Source: Stratiolaelaps scimitus
Taxonomy: Eukaryota > Arthropoda > Arachnida > Mesostigmata > Laelapidae
Direction of reading: 5' to 3'
NCBI GenBank assembly: GCA_019614645.1
Contig: JABWDB010000006.1
Span: 9,920,001 to 9,984,000, forward strand
Length of the DNA: 64,000 bases
Shown: in pieces, positions 31,001 to 42,911 of the stretch
Position numbering within the stretch: the stretch's first letter is position 1
Layout of the letters: each line of letters begins with the position of its first letter
Translations under genes and position numbers: made by a program
Notes under the pieces: generated by a model
What the model was told of the DNA's origin: nothing
Databases searched by the model: none
What the model saw: the letters and a program-made list of their open reading frames with translations, nothing else

Positions 31001-34000
31001 AGACAGTAACAATGATTCAATATATACAATAAATTACATTGTAGTGATGGGGTGATTTGATACCACCTCCATTCGAAATGTGACTTTCGCTGGAATATGA
31101 GTTTATTGCAAAGATATACTGCTGAGATTAGTGTTTGTTCGCTTGGCAAACACCTTTCAAAGAAGGGTGCTTTTGATACGCCCTCCTTGCTGGCGTCGAT
31201 ATCTCAGTTGCATATAATGTGTTTTGGGCGGCCATTGGGTAACCTTGTTAGGCCACCAAACTCCATCCCTGAGTGGAAATGGACAGTTGGATAGTGTTAC
31301 GTAAATTTTGATCCTCGACAGCTGCCTTACTATTGATATCGATCTAGGTATTTGTGAGAGCAGATGTCCCTTTTGCATTGAACATTTGAGTTGAGCTAAG
31401 TTCTCGGGGACTTCGACTAGCGTTAGAATTTCGAACTGGAACTTTTGTATCAGGCGAGCAGAAATTACCGTGGGCACGCCCCGAGCGACAACTCGATGAC
31501 CTTGTGAGCCTTAGCTTAAATGAAACCAGCGTGTCGTATAAAAAGTGCGAGAGGGCCCATGCAGTAGAGAATTGTACCTCGAACATCTATAGCAGATTAG
31601 CGTCTGACGACAACTAATTCATAGGTGGGACATATAGAATTTTTTTTTGTTCTGAAACAACACAGGCGACATCTTTACCTCTGTGGAGATGACAAGGTAG
31701 ATAAATGTTTCGCATTATTGTCAGCAGATGAATCAGTAGATAGCGTTACTCGTGGATCAAGAATACCGAACGCCGTTACAAGGGGAAAAGATAACGGTGA
31801 AGCTCTATTGGTTTGTCAAAGAAGGTGGCGAGGTTTAGCTGCAACTGTTATGTGGCTACAAACGCCTATGTGCGAGAGCATGTGCTTGCCTCGGTCTCCT
31901 CTCCACCTAAGGGCGGCCATTATAAGGACTTTATAAGGACCACTTTCTCTGCCAGCACTTTCTGCACGGTAGGCAAAAGTAAATTAATATTGTGTTTATT
32001 TTGATAACGATCAAACGCGATATAGTCTCAACAGCCTTACGAGGAACCAAAGCCTTTGGCCGTGACGCGTTTGTTAATGCACTACCCTATGTTATTCCCC
32101 TCTCGTCTTGATGCGTTTCTTGTTGTGATATATTGTGAGTTTGGATTATCCAGTAACGTACAATTAAGAGATGATCAGATATTAATGAAATGATACGAAT
32201 TGTTCTTGCTCACATGCAGGTGCTGCTGTTGTTTCCGGGCAATGATGTCCCAAGTGGGAACTACAACTCTGCTCTGATTTTTTCCGAATTTTCCAAATCT
32301 CTCCTTGATCCCAATCCTCGGCCATGCCTCAGAACGCTTCCATAGCACAGACACCGATGATTGTCTATTTTCGGCAACGTCGATAGCCTCAAAGTAGCCA
32401 ATTTCATCCTAGTTATATAATTGGCTAGCTCGTCTCGATAACCTATCATTTTCGAGTTCAACCCTTCGACTTTGAAGGACGTCACCATCTCTGTGTGGAT
32501 TTACTTCCACTGTATATTGCTTGGGAAAGTTGCCATGATAAGGTCAACATATCCGGTTGCTTGTGTGCTACCCGATGGGTGTACAACATTAGACGTAACT
32601 AATTGTAATTGACATTTTCAACTCGCTTGAGAATTCGGTATCTGATGTTTCCGCATGTCAGGTATCCCGAATGACGATGTCGTTTTGCATGCAATTCTGA
32701 ACGTTAAAAATGTAACCTATAGGATAGACATATAAAATGTTTGATCGACATGAATATGCGAAATTCAAACGGGTCGAGGATGACAACGAAAACACACCAG
32801 AATTGCGTTTCTCAAATGAAACGATTTCCGGCGTTGCAAATCGATTCCGAAATCGACGTACGCACACAGCGAATATTGCTCCTGTTGGCTGGAGACATAT
32901 TGCAACAAGCCTTCATTGTATAACATTAGAACCTGCCTAAGAAATGATGCCGAAGTGCGTGCTGAAAACAATAACCAATGACCATATTAATACTCGCTAA
33001 AAAAAATGAGTGGAATATATTCGCAAACATGTTGAGTCTTTTCTGAACGACGAGTAATCCGATTCGCAGTGAGGCTGCGAGCAATGGGCCTATTCATGCC
33101 ATGATTCAGCGGGCTATTGCACTGTTGGGCATGCCTTTTTGAACACGAGATTCGAAGTCACTCAAAAGGTTGTCATCTTGCTAAATTCCAAAACAAAAAA
33201 AAGGCAACACGCTTGTATCACGAAACAGCTTACGGTTAGTGATAATTAATTTCGGGTGCCTAATGAAAGAGCTATGTCGTCACTTCACACGCATACGTCC
33301 ACGTCGCCGTTCTGCACAATGGAACGCTTGGAGAAAAAATATATATTAAAGCTTAAAGCAAAACTGAACCATGACAAAATTATAACTCACATTTTTCTTA
33401 TTTGATCTAGTGCTATTGTTAGCGCTTAGAAAACGGATATTATTACACGAATCAAAAGGGTAAAATCGCTTTTACGATCGCGTTCATCTCATTGGACAAA
33501 AAGGTGCTCGGAGTTCTCGCGCAATGATATATTTCTCGAAGCATTATATGTGTCGTGTCACCTAAATTCAACCGGCGCCGTGAGCAACGAAACGCTCCCT
33601 CGGTGTGCCATGATGCAATTGGAGAGTATGTTTCATTTGTTAAGCTCCATCAACATGTTAACTTGTTAACCACTCGTTGTGTATGGTAGTTCCCTATGGA
33701 TGGGTACGTTTGCAGGTAGTGGTTGTCTTCATTTTCTGCTTTAATTTTTTTTTCGCTACTTCTTATATATTATTAACCACTTGTCAGCAACGAACGAAGC
33801 AGAATTTACGAGGCAGCAGGAGAAGAAGACATTCTCAATGATTCTACTGTTGGGAAGAAAAAAAGAACGAGTTAAAACAGTGTGTAGTCACCGAACGTAG
33901 GCCCAAAGAAGAGGACCTTTCCGGAAGTCCTATTCAGGACAACCCACCGAGTTGACATCCGAGCTGAGCCAGCCTTTCGAAGACCTCACAATTGGATTGG

Positions 34001-35400
34001 GAGCTTATCGAGTAACCGTCACCCGGGCACTGGTAGAGTTCAATGCATTTACATTTGGCAGGCTCATTCGAAAACTTTCTTTCTGTGCTAAAATCATTTA
34101 TCTCCTTTCGAACCCATATAGGGAGCTAGGGAAAACGACGATATGCTGGTTTATATTATAAATACCGAATACTGAAAGAACTTCTGGACGATAGGTGATC
34201 GCTCGAAACAAAAAGCAGCTATGTAACTACATGAAACACAGTATTATCCTTTAACGAAGACCTACGTTGAGATCCGCTTTTTGGTGAATTTTCAATAATC
34301 GTGCGAAACCGTCTTTTTAACTGCGTTATTTCAATGTCCGACAAAATCAAAAAAATCGCCGAAAGCCTTCTCTGCGATAAGCAGCTAGTTAAATGAAATA
34401 TTATTACTATTATTATTATTATTATTACTATACATTATAGACCAGAAAAATACATCAGAATACTTATAACAGCTACAATGTTTGTGATAAAACGCATGCC
34501 GTCAACATGACTATATTAGAATTTACTTCTATCGTAAACCCCCTGGTTGTCTAGCATCATTTATTCAACATTTTTAATGTTCGGTTCAGTCACATTTATT
34601 ATCGAGCCACCGGCCTCTGACCAAGCTGGACCTCGTGTATACGACGTGTTTCATCGCGAAACGTGATGGCCTTAATGAAATACTCCCATGCAAGCCCAAG
34701 ATACATGGCAGGTATCGCTTACTTCGACAGAAGATTCATGTGTTTGCCTGGGCAGCTGTCCTGCCTATGTATTTTCCACGCAGCTATCGATATTTATGCA
34801 CCTGAAATTCGGTGCAGAAACGAAATACACCAACGACGACTATAGACACGCACTGTTCCAGCCTCGAGGATGCGATTCCGTCGTTCATTCAGAACGCTAT
34901 GGCCATCGCGGCACACGATCGACGATTGATGATGGTTAAACGAAAACTTCGAACGGCGGTCGTGTAGTACCGATATTTAGAATCGAAATAACAACACCTT
35001 CTTTTCATAACTAGCTATCTACGGTGTATTATTAGATCATATAAAGGAGCGTTTGAAGCCGACTTAGCGAAGAAATACGCATCTCTCCTTTCACGATACG
35101 TTGCAACATGTTCATGCTTGTGCTCAACTAGAATGATCGTGCTATCACTCGAACCTAAATAGTCAGTCATATCATCATATTGAATCTATTCGAGCCGTTG
35201 TGGACGTCCTCCCGTCATTATGAATGCGATATGTAACGCTGGTAACACGCTATCGTGAGTGTCGGCTCTGGAAGCAACCCTTCAACCCCACCCCCCTCCA
35301 TATCCCTGCAATGAACAACGGAAAGCTCATCGCGAATCGCCAAACGGATCACCAACGCCGTCCTGTTCAATGCAACAACAAATAATACAAAGTCTTATTG
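31000..35400. other. No supported gene
   Basis: Mostly AT-rich sequence. The longest frames (31157-31477 minus, 31625-31936 plus) carry no motif. A TTA repeat lies at 34401-34431. I see no other structure. Confidence 0.5.
34401..34431. repeat. (TTA)n microsatellite
   Basis: TATTATTACTATTATTATTATTATTATTACTAT-type repeat. Confidence 0.9.
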
Positions 35401-35422
35401 ATATCCCAAAGCCACTGAACAG

Positions 35423-35716
35423 CTACTGCGGACAGTGACGCCTATGTCCCATCGTCGCTACCTCTGTGGCGCCACCACTGAACCTCACCGATGCTTCAGT
35501 CCATGACCATTCGACTTCAAACATTTTAGTCGTTAGACACAAAGACACACTCTCACGCACACACCAATTCGTCGTACAGCGCCGGCGTCTCCCAATGGAC
35601 ACAGCGGCACGGCGATCGGTTTGCTTAGGCATTTGGTATCGCCTCTCGATAGTGAACCATGAGCCGGTAGGTGGGTTCATCTGTGAGCTGCAAAAGTTCG
35701 AGTTCTTCTTTTTCAT
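35423..35716 (-). CDS. Unidentified 97-aa ATG frame (minus) with internal donor
   Basis: ATG 35716, stop 35423. Basic (MKKKNSNFCSSQMNPP at the start, an RRRR patch near residue 44) with a Trp/Glu segment (MFEVEWSWTEAS) that ends exactly at a GTGAGG donor at about 35488, so the coding exon may stop there. The plus strand is also open over 35466-35846 without ATG. Lies downstream, on the same strand, of the 36.2-kb candidate. No domain. Confidence 0.24.
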   Translation of the reverse strand: MKKKNSNFCSSQMNPPTGSWFTIERRYQMPKQTDRRAAVSIGRRRRCTTNWCVRESVSLCLTTKMFEVEWSWTEASVRFSGGATEVATMGHRRHCPQ

Positions 35717-36052
35717 TTTCGTTCAAGTGATCATCGGCGGCGTCGCCGTTGTCGTCATCTGGTGTCAAAGATCACCAACAACGAACCGACTAACGACCTC
35801 CAATTATTATATATTTGGGAATAGAACAACGAAGCGGACAGGATGACGACGACGACGACAGCGATGTTGGCAACAACAATAACAACAACATTAGTTCAGC
35901 TTGCCAGCCTCGATACTGCTGCCTCCCGTGGGTCTCAGCTCTGAGTAGCTTCTAGCCAGCCACCACCTTGGTCATCATTGGCCACCCGTTGCCGGCACCG
36001 AAGTAACGGTGAGCGCCGCCGCTGCCTCCGCCGCCGCCGACGACGACCCTTC

Positions 36053-36239
36053 ATCTTCCAACATTGTGTCTCCGCGATGGGTCCGATTTGTCGATAGCGT
36101 CTCCGATTACTGAGCGGCCAGCTGGCCAACCGGGTGACATCGAGCACTTCGTAAGGACGAACTTTACATACTTACATTTATGTATATTCCACTTAGATGA
36201 GCAAGGTTTTGGGTGCGTTTTTTCATTTTGTTCTATCAT
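36053..36239 (-). CDS. Candidate two-exon small gene (minus), 40 aa
   Basis: Exon 1 36239-36176: ATG with G at -3, 21 codons (MIEQNEKTHPKPCSS, then KWNIHK), ending in T|GTAAGT. A 66-nt intron ends CTGGCCGCTCAG at 36110. Exon 2 36109-36051 joins in phase and reads IGDAIDKSDPSRRHNVGR to TGA (36053-36051). Splice sites are strong on the 5' side. Overlapping exon 2 in another frame, an ATG at 36064 opens 29 codons (MLEDEGSSSAAAEAAA and on) to 35975, so two small frames compete. Predicted hydrophilic; no family recognised. Confidence 0.35.
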
Positions 36240-36881
36240 TACTTCTTCGACGTAAATTGCGACAATATATTACTGGAGAAGTAGTCGCACAAACGAGACG
36301 TACAATAATAGATTGGCGACGATAGGCAGCGTCGTCGCCGACGACCGCCGCATCGCAGGACAAACAAGACAACTGCCATAGAAATGAGTCAAGTCAGTCA
36401 CGGACAGAGATCTACACAAAAGCGAACGGACGTGGAACGATATAGCAGCCAAGAACACACAAAGCAAGAAAGTACTATCGATTAGCATTAGATTACCTGC
36501 GATTGTTAGCATGTTAATCTCGCTTAGGGGTTTCTCAGAATCTTTTCTTGACTCGCCGATGTGCACATCGGCGATTAGTCCATTTGTCCCTATGCTAAGT
36601 CGCTGAAGCTTAGCATGATCGGGGATTTATTATGTAGTACGCGATGGTTTGATGACACTCAACTGTCAGATTAACGGTATACATAGCACGCGGCGGTGGA
36701 AAATTTATATGGCTCTTTATATTTCTCTATTCTAATTCTTCTTCTGCCACTTCTGTTGTCTTCTCCATTCGCTTACACAAACATCGATTTCTTACTTCAT
36801 TATGCGGAAAGAGACCGTTTCATTCTAGCCTTATCCCAGCTTGTTGGTATGATACGATGGCCTATTTCCACTGCATGTTGG

Positions 36882-36882
<1 letters not shown>

Positions 36883-36916
<34 letters not shown>
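36883..36916. repeat. (TA)17 microsatellite
   Basis: Pure TA alternation. Confidence 0.95.
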
Positions 36917-36919
<3 letters not shown>

Positions 36920-37461
36920 TTGTGTGGTGTGTATGCGTGTGTTAGTACCGAAAAGCTACAAGCTATAGTACTCGTCGACAATGGCATTACCATCACCACC
37001 GCCGCTACTGGTACCACAGTGGTCTTCCCAGAACTGAAGATTCTTGCCGATTTTGGCGAATTTCACCGATTTTCTCTACACACACCGCCGGCAGTACGAA
37101 ACGAACAGCTAGCTAAACAGCAATTTAAGCCGCCGTTGCAGTTTTCTACACAACATTACAGACCCCCGCTCAATCATGAAGGTAGGGAGCGGACGTTTGG
37201 CTGAGGGGTTTAGCTGTTAGGGGGATTTAGCTTGGGGGTGACTCTTTCACTCGGGCAGCCAGCGTAGAAGAGCTGCCAATGCGTTTAACGGTTTCACTTC
37301 AGGCGGCCATTATTTATTTGTGAGTATTTGATTTCAAAAGAAAGTTCAAGGGTACCATTAGGTGGGAGCACCAATACCGCCACCGCGACGACTGCTGCCA
37401 CCACCACCACTACGAATCTGTGTGACTGTGTAAAACGTCCATACACGATATATGTGATTAC

Positions 37462-37562
37462 AGCAACAACAACAACAACTATACCAACAACAACAGCAGT
37501 CTTAACAACAACAACAGCAATGACAGTAACAGCAACAGCCACGCCAACGAGAACAACAACAT
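37462..37562. repeat. AAC/CAA trinucleotide cluster
   Basis: Three runs of CAACAACAAC-type repeats separated by short unique bits over 100 bp. On the plus strand it codes Thr runs, on the minus strand Val runs. Confidence 0.85.
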
Positions 37563-38367
37563 GTATGTATATCTAATGCACTGTAGGCTATCGAAGCAAA
37601 GCGGCACCATTTAGTATCGCACGAACTCCTTGATCTCACTCACCCAATATTGTGGTTGCATCTTAACTAGGGGGTATCATCAATCGTCGATCTTCGCTGT
37701 CAGGGGGGATATTGTTTGTGAATGGGTAGTTTCTGACTGCGGCGAGTGCTTGCTAGTGGTAACCGCACATAGGCTTTCGGTGCGGCTACAGAATTTTGAA
37801 TCAGCGTTGACAGGACGAAACTGCACGATATCACGTGATTACGAGGGATAATAAAGACATTGTTTTCAATTTCAAGCACAGCAAGCGTGGGTACTCCCGA
37901 GTAATCTGCTGATCGGCTGTATAATGTTTAATATAGTTTTACGACATTCAACGAGTAATGTGCACGCTGTCAAATCGTAAGCAAATAATACACAAAGATA
38001 TAGCTTCATTTCTTCAGGGTGGATCTGTAGCCTGATAGTAGTATATACGTAGCATATGGAGTTATACCGCATATGTACTGGTATAGCTAAGGATGACTGA
38101 ACACCGGCGGCATCACTTATTGTCACAATAGATGACAACGGCGAGCTACATTGGACTGGACAAGGCCCAACATAGCCCCGAGTTAAAGTCAAACTTGATT
38201 AAAAATGAGCTACGTCGGCTGCGCCAGTATCAATGATTAACGATCTAATAACAAATATATATATGTGTCGATTTGTGACACTCTGAACGACAATGGATTC
38301 CGTATGCCACGTTAGAAAGAGCTCTCATGCCAAGCCTATGGGGTTTGTTTACCCTTGTTCTTTACTG

Positions 38368-38412
38368 ATATATATATATATGCCTATCATACATATGTAT
38401 ATATATATATAC
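38368..38412. repeat. Interrupted (TA)n
   Basis: Two TA runs flanking TGCCTATCATACATATG. Confidence 0.9.
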
Positions 38413-38710
38413 CTATCGTTGATTTGAGATCACCCGTCAAATTCGAACACAGAATAAACGTAAAAAGACAACAAAATGATGTTCCGAAAAAAATTGTACA
38501 TTACAGAAAAAAGATTGTTTTTCATGAACAATATTCTGGCAAGAGGAGGTCATTTACTAGCTGTCATCAAGTTATGATGATGATATCGTTATACAGTTGG
38601 CAACATACCCTCGCGGTCATATGCGATGCAAATCTAAACGGCGCTATCTGGTTAAGTCTCGCAAATTGCTGTGAATTGGACTGTTGAGGCGGATCTTTAG
38701 AGTTTTAAGT

Positions 38711-38731
38711 CTTGTGCTCTTACAGCACAAG
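38711..38731. other. 8-bp hairpin next to SINE head
   Basis: CTTGTGCT and AGCACAAG pair perfectly around a five-base loop. It lies immediately 5' of the tRNA-like region. Confidence 0.7.
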
Positions 38732-38739
38732 GGCAGGTT

Positions 38740-38960
38740 GCATGCATATGCGGAGGGATAAACAGGACGATTGACTCGTGACCACGAGGTCTTGGGTTCG
38801 ATCCACCGCTAAGAGTCCACGATCCCTGCAAATGCTTACTGAGTGTCACCTGTGAGCTTCCAACCCTCGCAGGCAAAACCCTTGCCGAGAGTTTTACCTG
38901 ATCGTGAACGGTAAACTCATATTTTATTGTTCGGCCAAGCTCTCGTTGCAAATCACAGCC
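38740..38960 (+). mobile_element. tRNA-derived SINE-like element
   Basis: GACTCGTGACCACGAGGTC (38771-38789) resembles a tRNA anticodon arm, and it is followed by a B-box-type GGTTCGATCC at 38795-38804. The A-box part upstream (GCGGAGGGATAAACAGG) is degraded. After the head, about 130 bp of unrelated body contains CTCGCAGGCAAAACCC and CCGAGAGTTTTACCTGATCG. This order, tRNA head plus tRNA-unrelated body, is the established layout of SINEs. No poly-A or target duplication is clear, and no second copy is seen in this window. Confidence 0.55.
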
Positions 38961-39239
38961 CTTCATATTCTATCATTCTTCCTCCTGTGAAACATGCATA
39001 GTATATTTTTAGAGGCTGGCCATCTCTCTGTTCGGTTGTTCCTCGCGCGGTCAAGTATAGCCATTTCGACTACGATGTTCTATCACGGTTAAATGACTAA
39101 GAAGTTGATGGTTATTGGTGTTGACGTTGAGAGATATTTTGATTGGATATGGTTATATTCAAGTGTAAGCCATATATCGAGAGACAAAAAATATTATTGA
39201 TACGTGTGCAACGCCTTGAAGTTGTGTGCCAATTCCTAT

Positions 39240-39400
39240 GAAGGCTTGCGGCCTTCTCATTCGCCCAATGAAACAGGCCGTGGGATGGGACCAAATCAGG
39301 GGAACGACTTCCAGATTTTGATTTTGGTATGATTAACAAGTTTTTGAGGGTCAAACACATCCTCGTCAGTAAACGTTATGGTGTGGCAGAATCTAGTTTA
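39240..39400 (-). pseudogene. Degraded mariner-like transposase fragment
   Basis: Reading the minus strand, codons at about 39382-39325 give TITFTDEDVFDPQKLVN, which resembles the FSDEK(L/I)F segment around the first catalytic Asp of mariner transposases. After a frameshift, codons at about 39312-39270 give SPDLVPSHGLF, resembling the SPDLAPSDYHLF block with the last catalytic Asp. The part normally between them, with the middle Asp, is missing, and stops break both frames. This would be an internally deleted relic. The match is by eye and short, so it could be chance. Confidence 0.33.
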
Positions 39401-39899
39401 AGCCAATTTCTCAAAACTGGCAAATTGTGTTTACCTTCTATTCGCTGCTACCCACAATTGTGTCCTGTTGTTGTGAGTCCCAACCCGAACCGCTATCGTT
39501 GTAACCTTTTCCTGTTGTGTGGAGGGTCGAAAATCTCGTTCTGTCCTTGCTATTTTCAACCATTTTGGTCGATGTGTACCTCGAGCACACGAACAGGGCC
39601 ATTCCCCCTAGCTCTGAGCTCGCCCTGTTTGTTCACGACACTATCACGGTCACCATAACAAAGACCAAGACAACCGGTTCTCGCACAGTCTCCATGGCTG
39701 CGACAACCACAGCATCGAATCCGCAACAATTCCACGACGTATGTGGGCGACGTTTCCGGCTTACGGTCAACCTTGAAAGGGCCCTTCCGCATGGAGTGGC
39801 TTCGGTACAAGTGAAACGCTTGGTCACAGGCGAACTTGTTCTACGTTGGCCATAGTCAATAGATATGCCGATGTTAGGGTTGCTACCGAGCACTGATTC

Positions 39900-41320
39900 A
39901 GCAAAGTCTATCAAAAGCTAAACTGTACAGCCAATGGTCATGATAAATTAGCTCCAGTAGATTTTCGCTCTGCGTTCTCTTGACAGAGGAGAAGTGTCAA
40001 GCGAAATATACCTACTGCACAATCAAGTAGATGTAGATTATCGTAGAACAGCTACGGTTGAGCCGAACTCAGTAGACTGCTCCCCCACATCTTCTAAGAT
40101 TGAAAGGCTTCGTACTGACCCATTAAGCCTGCTTGTCAAATGACACATTTGTACTGTGTATTATGTGTCCCCGAAGGGACGACACATATGTACAACGCGA
40201 CGCAAAGAGCCCAATGAGGACTCAATTAACCGCCGCTAGTATGTTTCTAACACGTCCCAAAGTATATGATCACTTGAGCAAGCCCTATCTTCTTCCTTGT
40301 CGATATTTTTCTCTTATCGTTGAACGATGAGGCGCGCTTCGCGTCGGTCTGCACCGTATTGAAATCACCCCATTGGTGACCGATTGATTCGCCATATTGA
40401 ACTTTTTAAGATTGCAATATGTCAGGCCTCCCTGAATTGACTAAAATTTAACGATGAAATTCGTCGAACGTCCATGCAGCTCGTAAAATTGATGATATCA
40501 ATTACAAGTGGTCCTATTAAAGGATAGCCAGTTATGATATGATACCAAGGGGTCGCCACCACAATCGGTCCGTCTACATAAATACACGAATCGGATGCTG
40601 TGTATCGTTTAGTAGAAACCAATATTCTTGCCAAAGCGCTACCAACGGCACCCTATGATGGCACCATTAACGAGTCATGTGAGTGTATTTTTTTTTCTTT
40701 GCTATATGTTGGAAGCTGTTTTGATATCTTCTATTGAATGTTTACGCTCAGCAGTGGCGACCAGACCGATCCCGTATTGCGCCTATGGGTTAGATATCGC
40801 CTACGTGTGTTCGATTTTTTAGCAGCTAGCAGTTTCGTCTGTGTTCCGGTGACGTCAATAAACGATTAGAAAACTATTTGAGACAGATTTTATTGCGTTA
40901 GCAATTATTAACGACTTGTAATAATACGAAATTGACCAATCCTGATGTAAGCTCTATTGAAACTTGACTCAAGTCGAATAGGCCTATGCTACTTTTGAAT
41001 TTTACGAACATTGATCCTTGGTGGAACCCTATGAGAGTTCGTAGATATTATTAAGCGCCTCAGTTTGCCTTGGAATTAAATCATGCGGCCGGATTCACCA
41101 GTGTACTGCTATACCTAAAACAGTAACAAATGGATTTTTTCAGTCAGAATCGTTGCTCACATTAATTGTCAAATGATCAACTAGACGACGAGACGCCACT
41201 CAAAATTATTAAAGTGCAATATATTCATGCTTGTCAAATGTGCGTGCTGACAGGGCAAACTTTCTTTTTTGGTTTTATTTTAAAGGAGGGGGTGTTGCCA
41301 TGTTTACACGGCAAACTGGA
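39900..41320. other. No supported gene
   Basis: Mixed AT-rich sequence; frames under 72 codons with no motif. Nothing structured seen. Confidence 0.5.
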
Positions 41321-41344
41321 CACATTTTGCCAACTATGCTAGAC

Positions 41345-41440
41345 ACAACTGGGAATCGAACACGGGACCTGATTTTTACTGTGAACATTTCGATTTATCG
41401 AAGATGCTGTCATGGCCGAACGACCCGGCCATGCCACTTG
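41345..41440 (-). ncRNA. tRNA-like or SINE-head sequence (minus)
   Basis: On the minus strand a D-arm-like GGCC...GGCC (41430-41414) is followed by a palindromic ATTTCGATTTATCGAAGAT-type arm, a long variable region and a B-box-type GTGTTCGATTCCC (41363-41351). The order matches a class II tRNA, but no 7-bp acceptor stem can be paired, so a tRNA pseudogene or SINE head is more likely than a working tRNA. Confidence 0.35.
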
Positions 41441-41748
41441 TAACGTTCAGATCGCCGCAATACGACCGTTCCATCTGAACGCAGCTACCATTAGCTGACA
41501 ACATGCCTATTCTTGTTCTGTTCATGAGACTTACATCCATAACCATCTACCATATCAAGGGCCATCATCGAATAGATAACTTATCAGCGTAGTTCATCGT
41601 CCACTATGACACTAGCACATTGAAAAATAGATCATCACAGCAACGTTGCAGCCTTTCATCTTTTTCTCTACAAATAACAGAACACAGCAGCAGCAGCAAC
41701 AGCATTAACAGGTAACCACTGTTTGTTGCACGTTGATGTTTCGTATAG

Positions 41749-41926
41749 AGCTACTGTTACCGCCGAGACACCGCCATCATCGCCCGCTATCGGCGGCACC
41801 TGTTCACCTGACACGAGCGACGCAAGTTCCTCGGGCTCTGCGGCCGCTGACGAACGAATCGTTGATCATCCACCGGCCACCGGTGCTAATAGTCATCGAC
41901 GAGCATTTTCAGAACGGGCAGGTTGA
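41749..41926 (+). CDS. Candidate exon, Pro/Ser/Ala-rich, 58 aa
   Basis: The frame after CGTATAG (acceptor at 41748) reads ATVTAETPPSSPAIGGTC and SPDTSDASSSGSAAADE and on to TGA 41924. Codon third positions are mixed but GC is above the flanks. A GCAG|GTTGAC at 41921 is a weak donor. A CAG-containing stretch between a good acceptor (41680) and GTAACC (41712) could be a 31-nt upstream exon. A second frame over 41733-42038 (101 codons, ATG) is also open. Disordered-protein composition, no domain. Confidence 0.3.
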
Positions 41927-42911
41927 CAGGATCTTCATTCTCTTCTTCTCCACCCTGTCAATTTCGACGCTGCTGTTCAACGGGGTGCCGCACTTTGACA
42001 GAGACGCTTGCCAAACACAGACAATCCCTGACCTGTAGCCGGTCCGCGCGATAGCCCCCGTTAAACGTCAGGAAGAATGCGGAGGGGGCCATATCGCGAT
42101 CGGCGGCACTTTGCACTATCTACCAGCGTGCGGCCAACAAGAGTCGATCGCAGTTGTTGTTACTCGACCAACTACGGACAACTACGTTGGCTAGCAATAG
42201 TAACTATTGCAACGTGGACACAAAGCGACATATGGTGAGCATGCGCGTGTTCATCGCACTGTGACTGTATAACTGGAGCAGTTCAAGGCCAAATGTCTCT
42301 TCGTCCCTTCTTTCGTGTATAACAATCCATTCGTGATTGGACGCTTTGCTCGTTTAACAGTTCGAGTTTAGGCGTTCCACGAGAAGCGACTCGATTCTCA
42401 CGATGAAGTTGGAGAATATGGAGGTGGACCCGTGGGCGGCATTTGATTTGTCCAATTCGTGTATCTTTGTACCACGGTGCAGATGACTGTCGATCGTTCT
42501 AGAGTTGGTGAGTCGTTGTTAGCATTCGATAAACTCGAACTGGATAACGCATAACAATGGATGGAAGGAGGTGTTACGTTTCGAGGTATCATTGTTTTGA
42601 ATGGCAAACATTCGATTTCGAAATATTTATCCAAGACTTTATGGGAACACAACAGGCCCGAATTAAATGAGCGTACCTCATGCTAGGATTTGCCCGCCAG
42701 CATGCGTATCCTGGTGACCAAGGTCGTTTATCGACCCCCTTTTCGTAGTCCCGTTCGAGATCGTACATGTCGTTCGGACACAAAGAGACGGTATTTTGAG
42801 AGAATTATTTCCAGCGCATTCTGAGCTTCTGCTTCGTCGGACCCTGTTCGAAAGTTGAGTCATAACCCTTAGATGTCGAACACCAATATGGAAACTATCG
42901 CTTCTGAGAAA

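Larger units (their letters stand above)
36300..38690. other. No supported gene; repeats
   Basis: Contains (TA)n at 36883-36916 and 38368-38412 and an AAC/ACA cluster at 37462-37562. The 82-codon plus frame 37328-37576 is Thr-rich because of that cluster, and its minus mirror is Val-rich; I treat both as repeat products. Confidence 0.5.

Noticed and set aside
31040..31320. Possible transposon end (GATTTGATACCACCTCC near 31054)
   Set aside because: Felt repeat-like, but I found no second copy or terminal repeat in the window.
37294..37576. Thr-rich plus frame and Val-rich minus frame
   Set aside because: Both come from AAC/CAA repeats; a mucin-like product cannot be argued from repeat translation alone.
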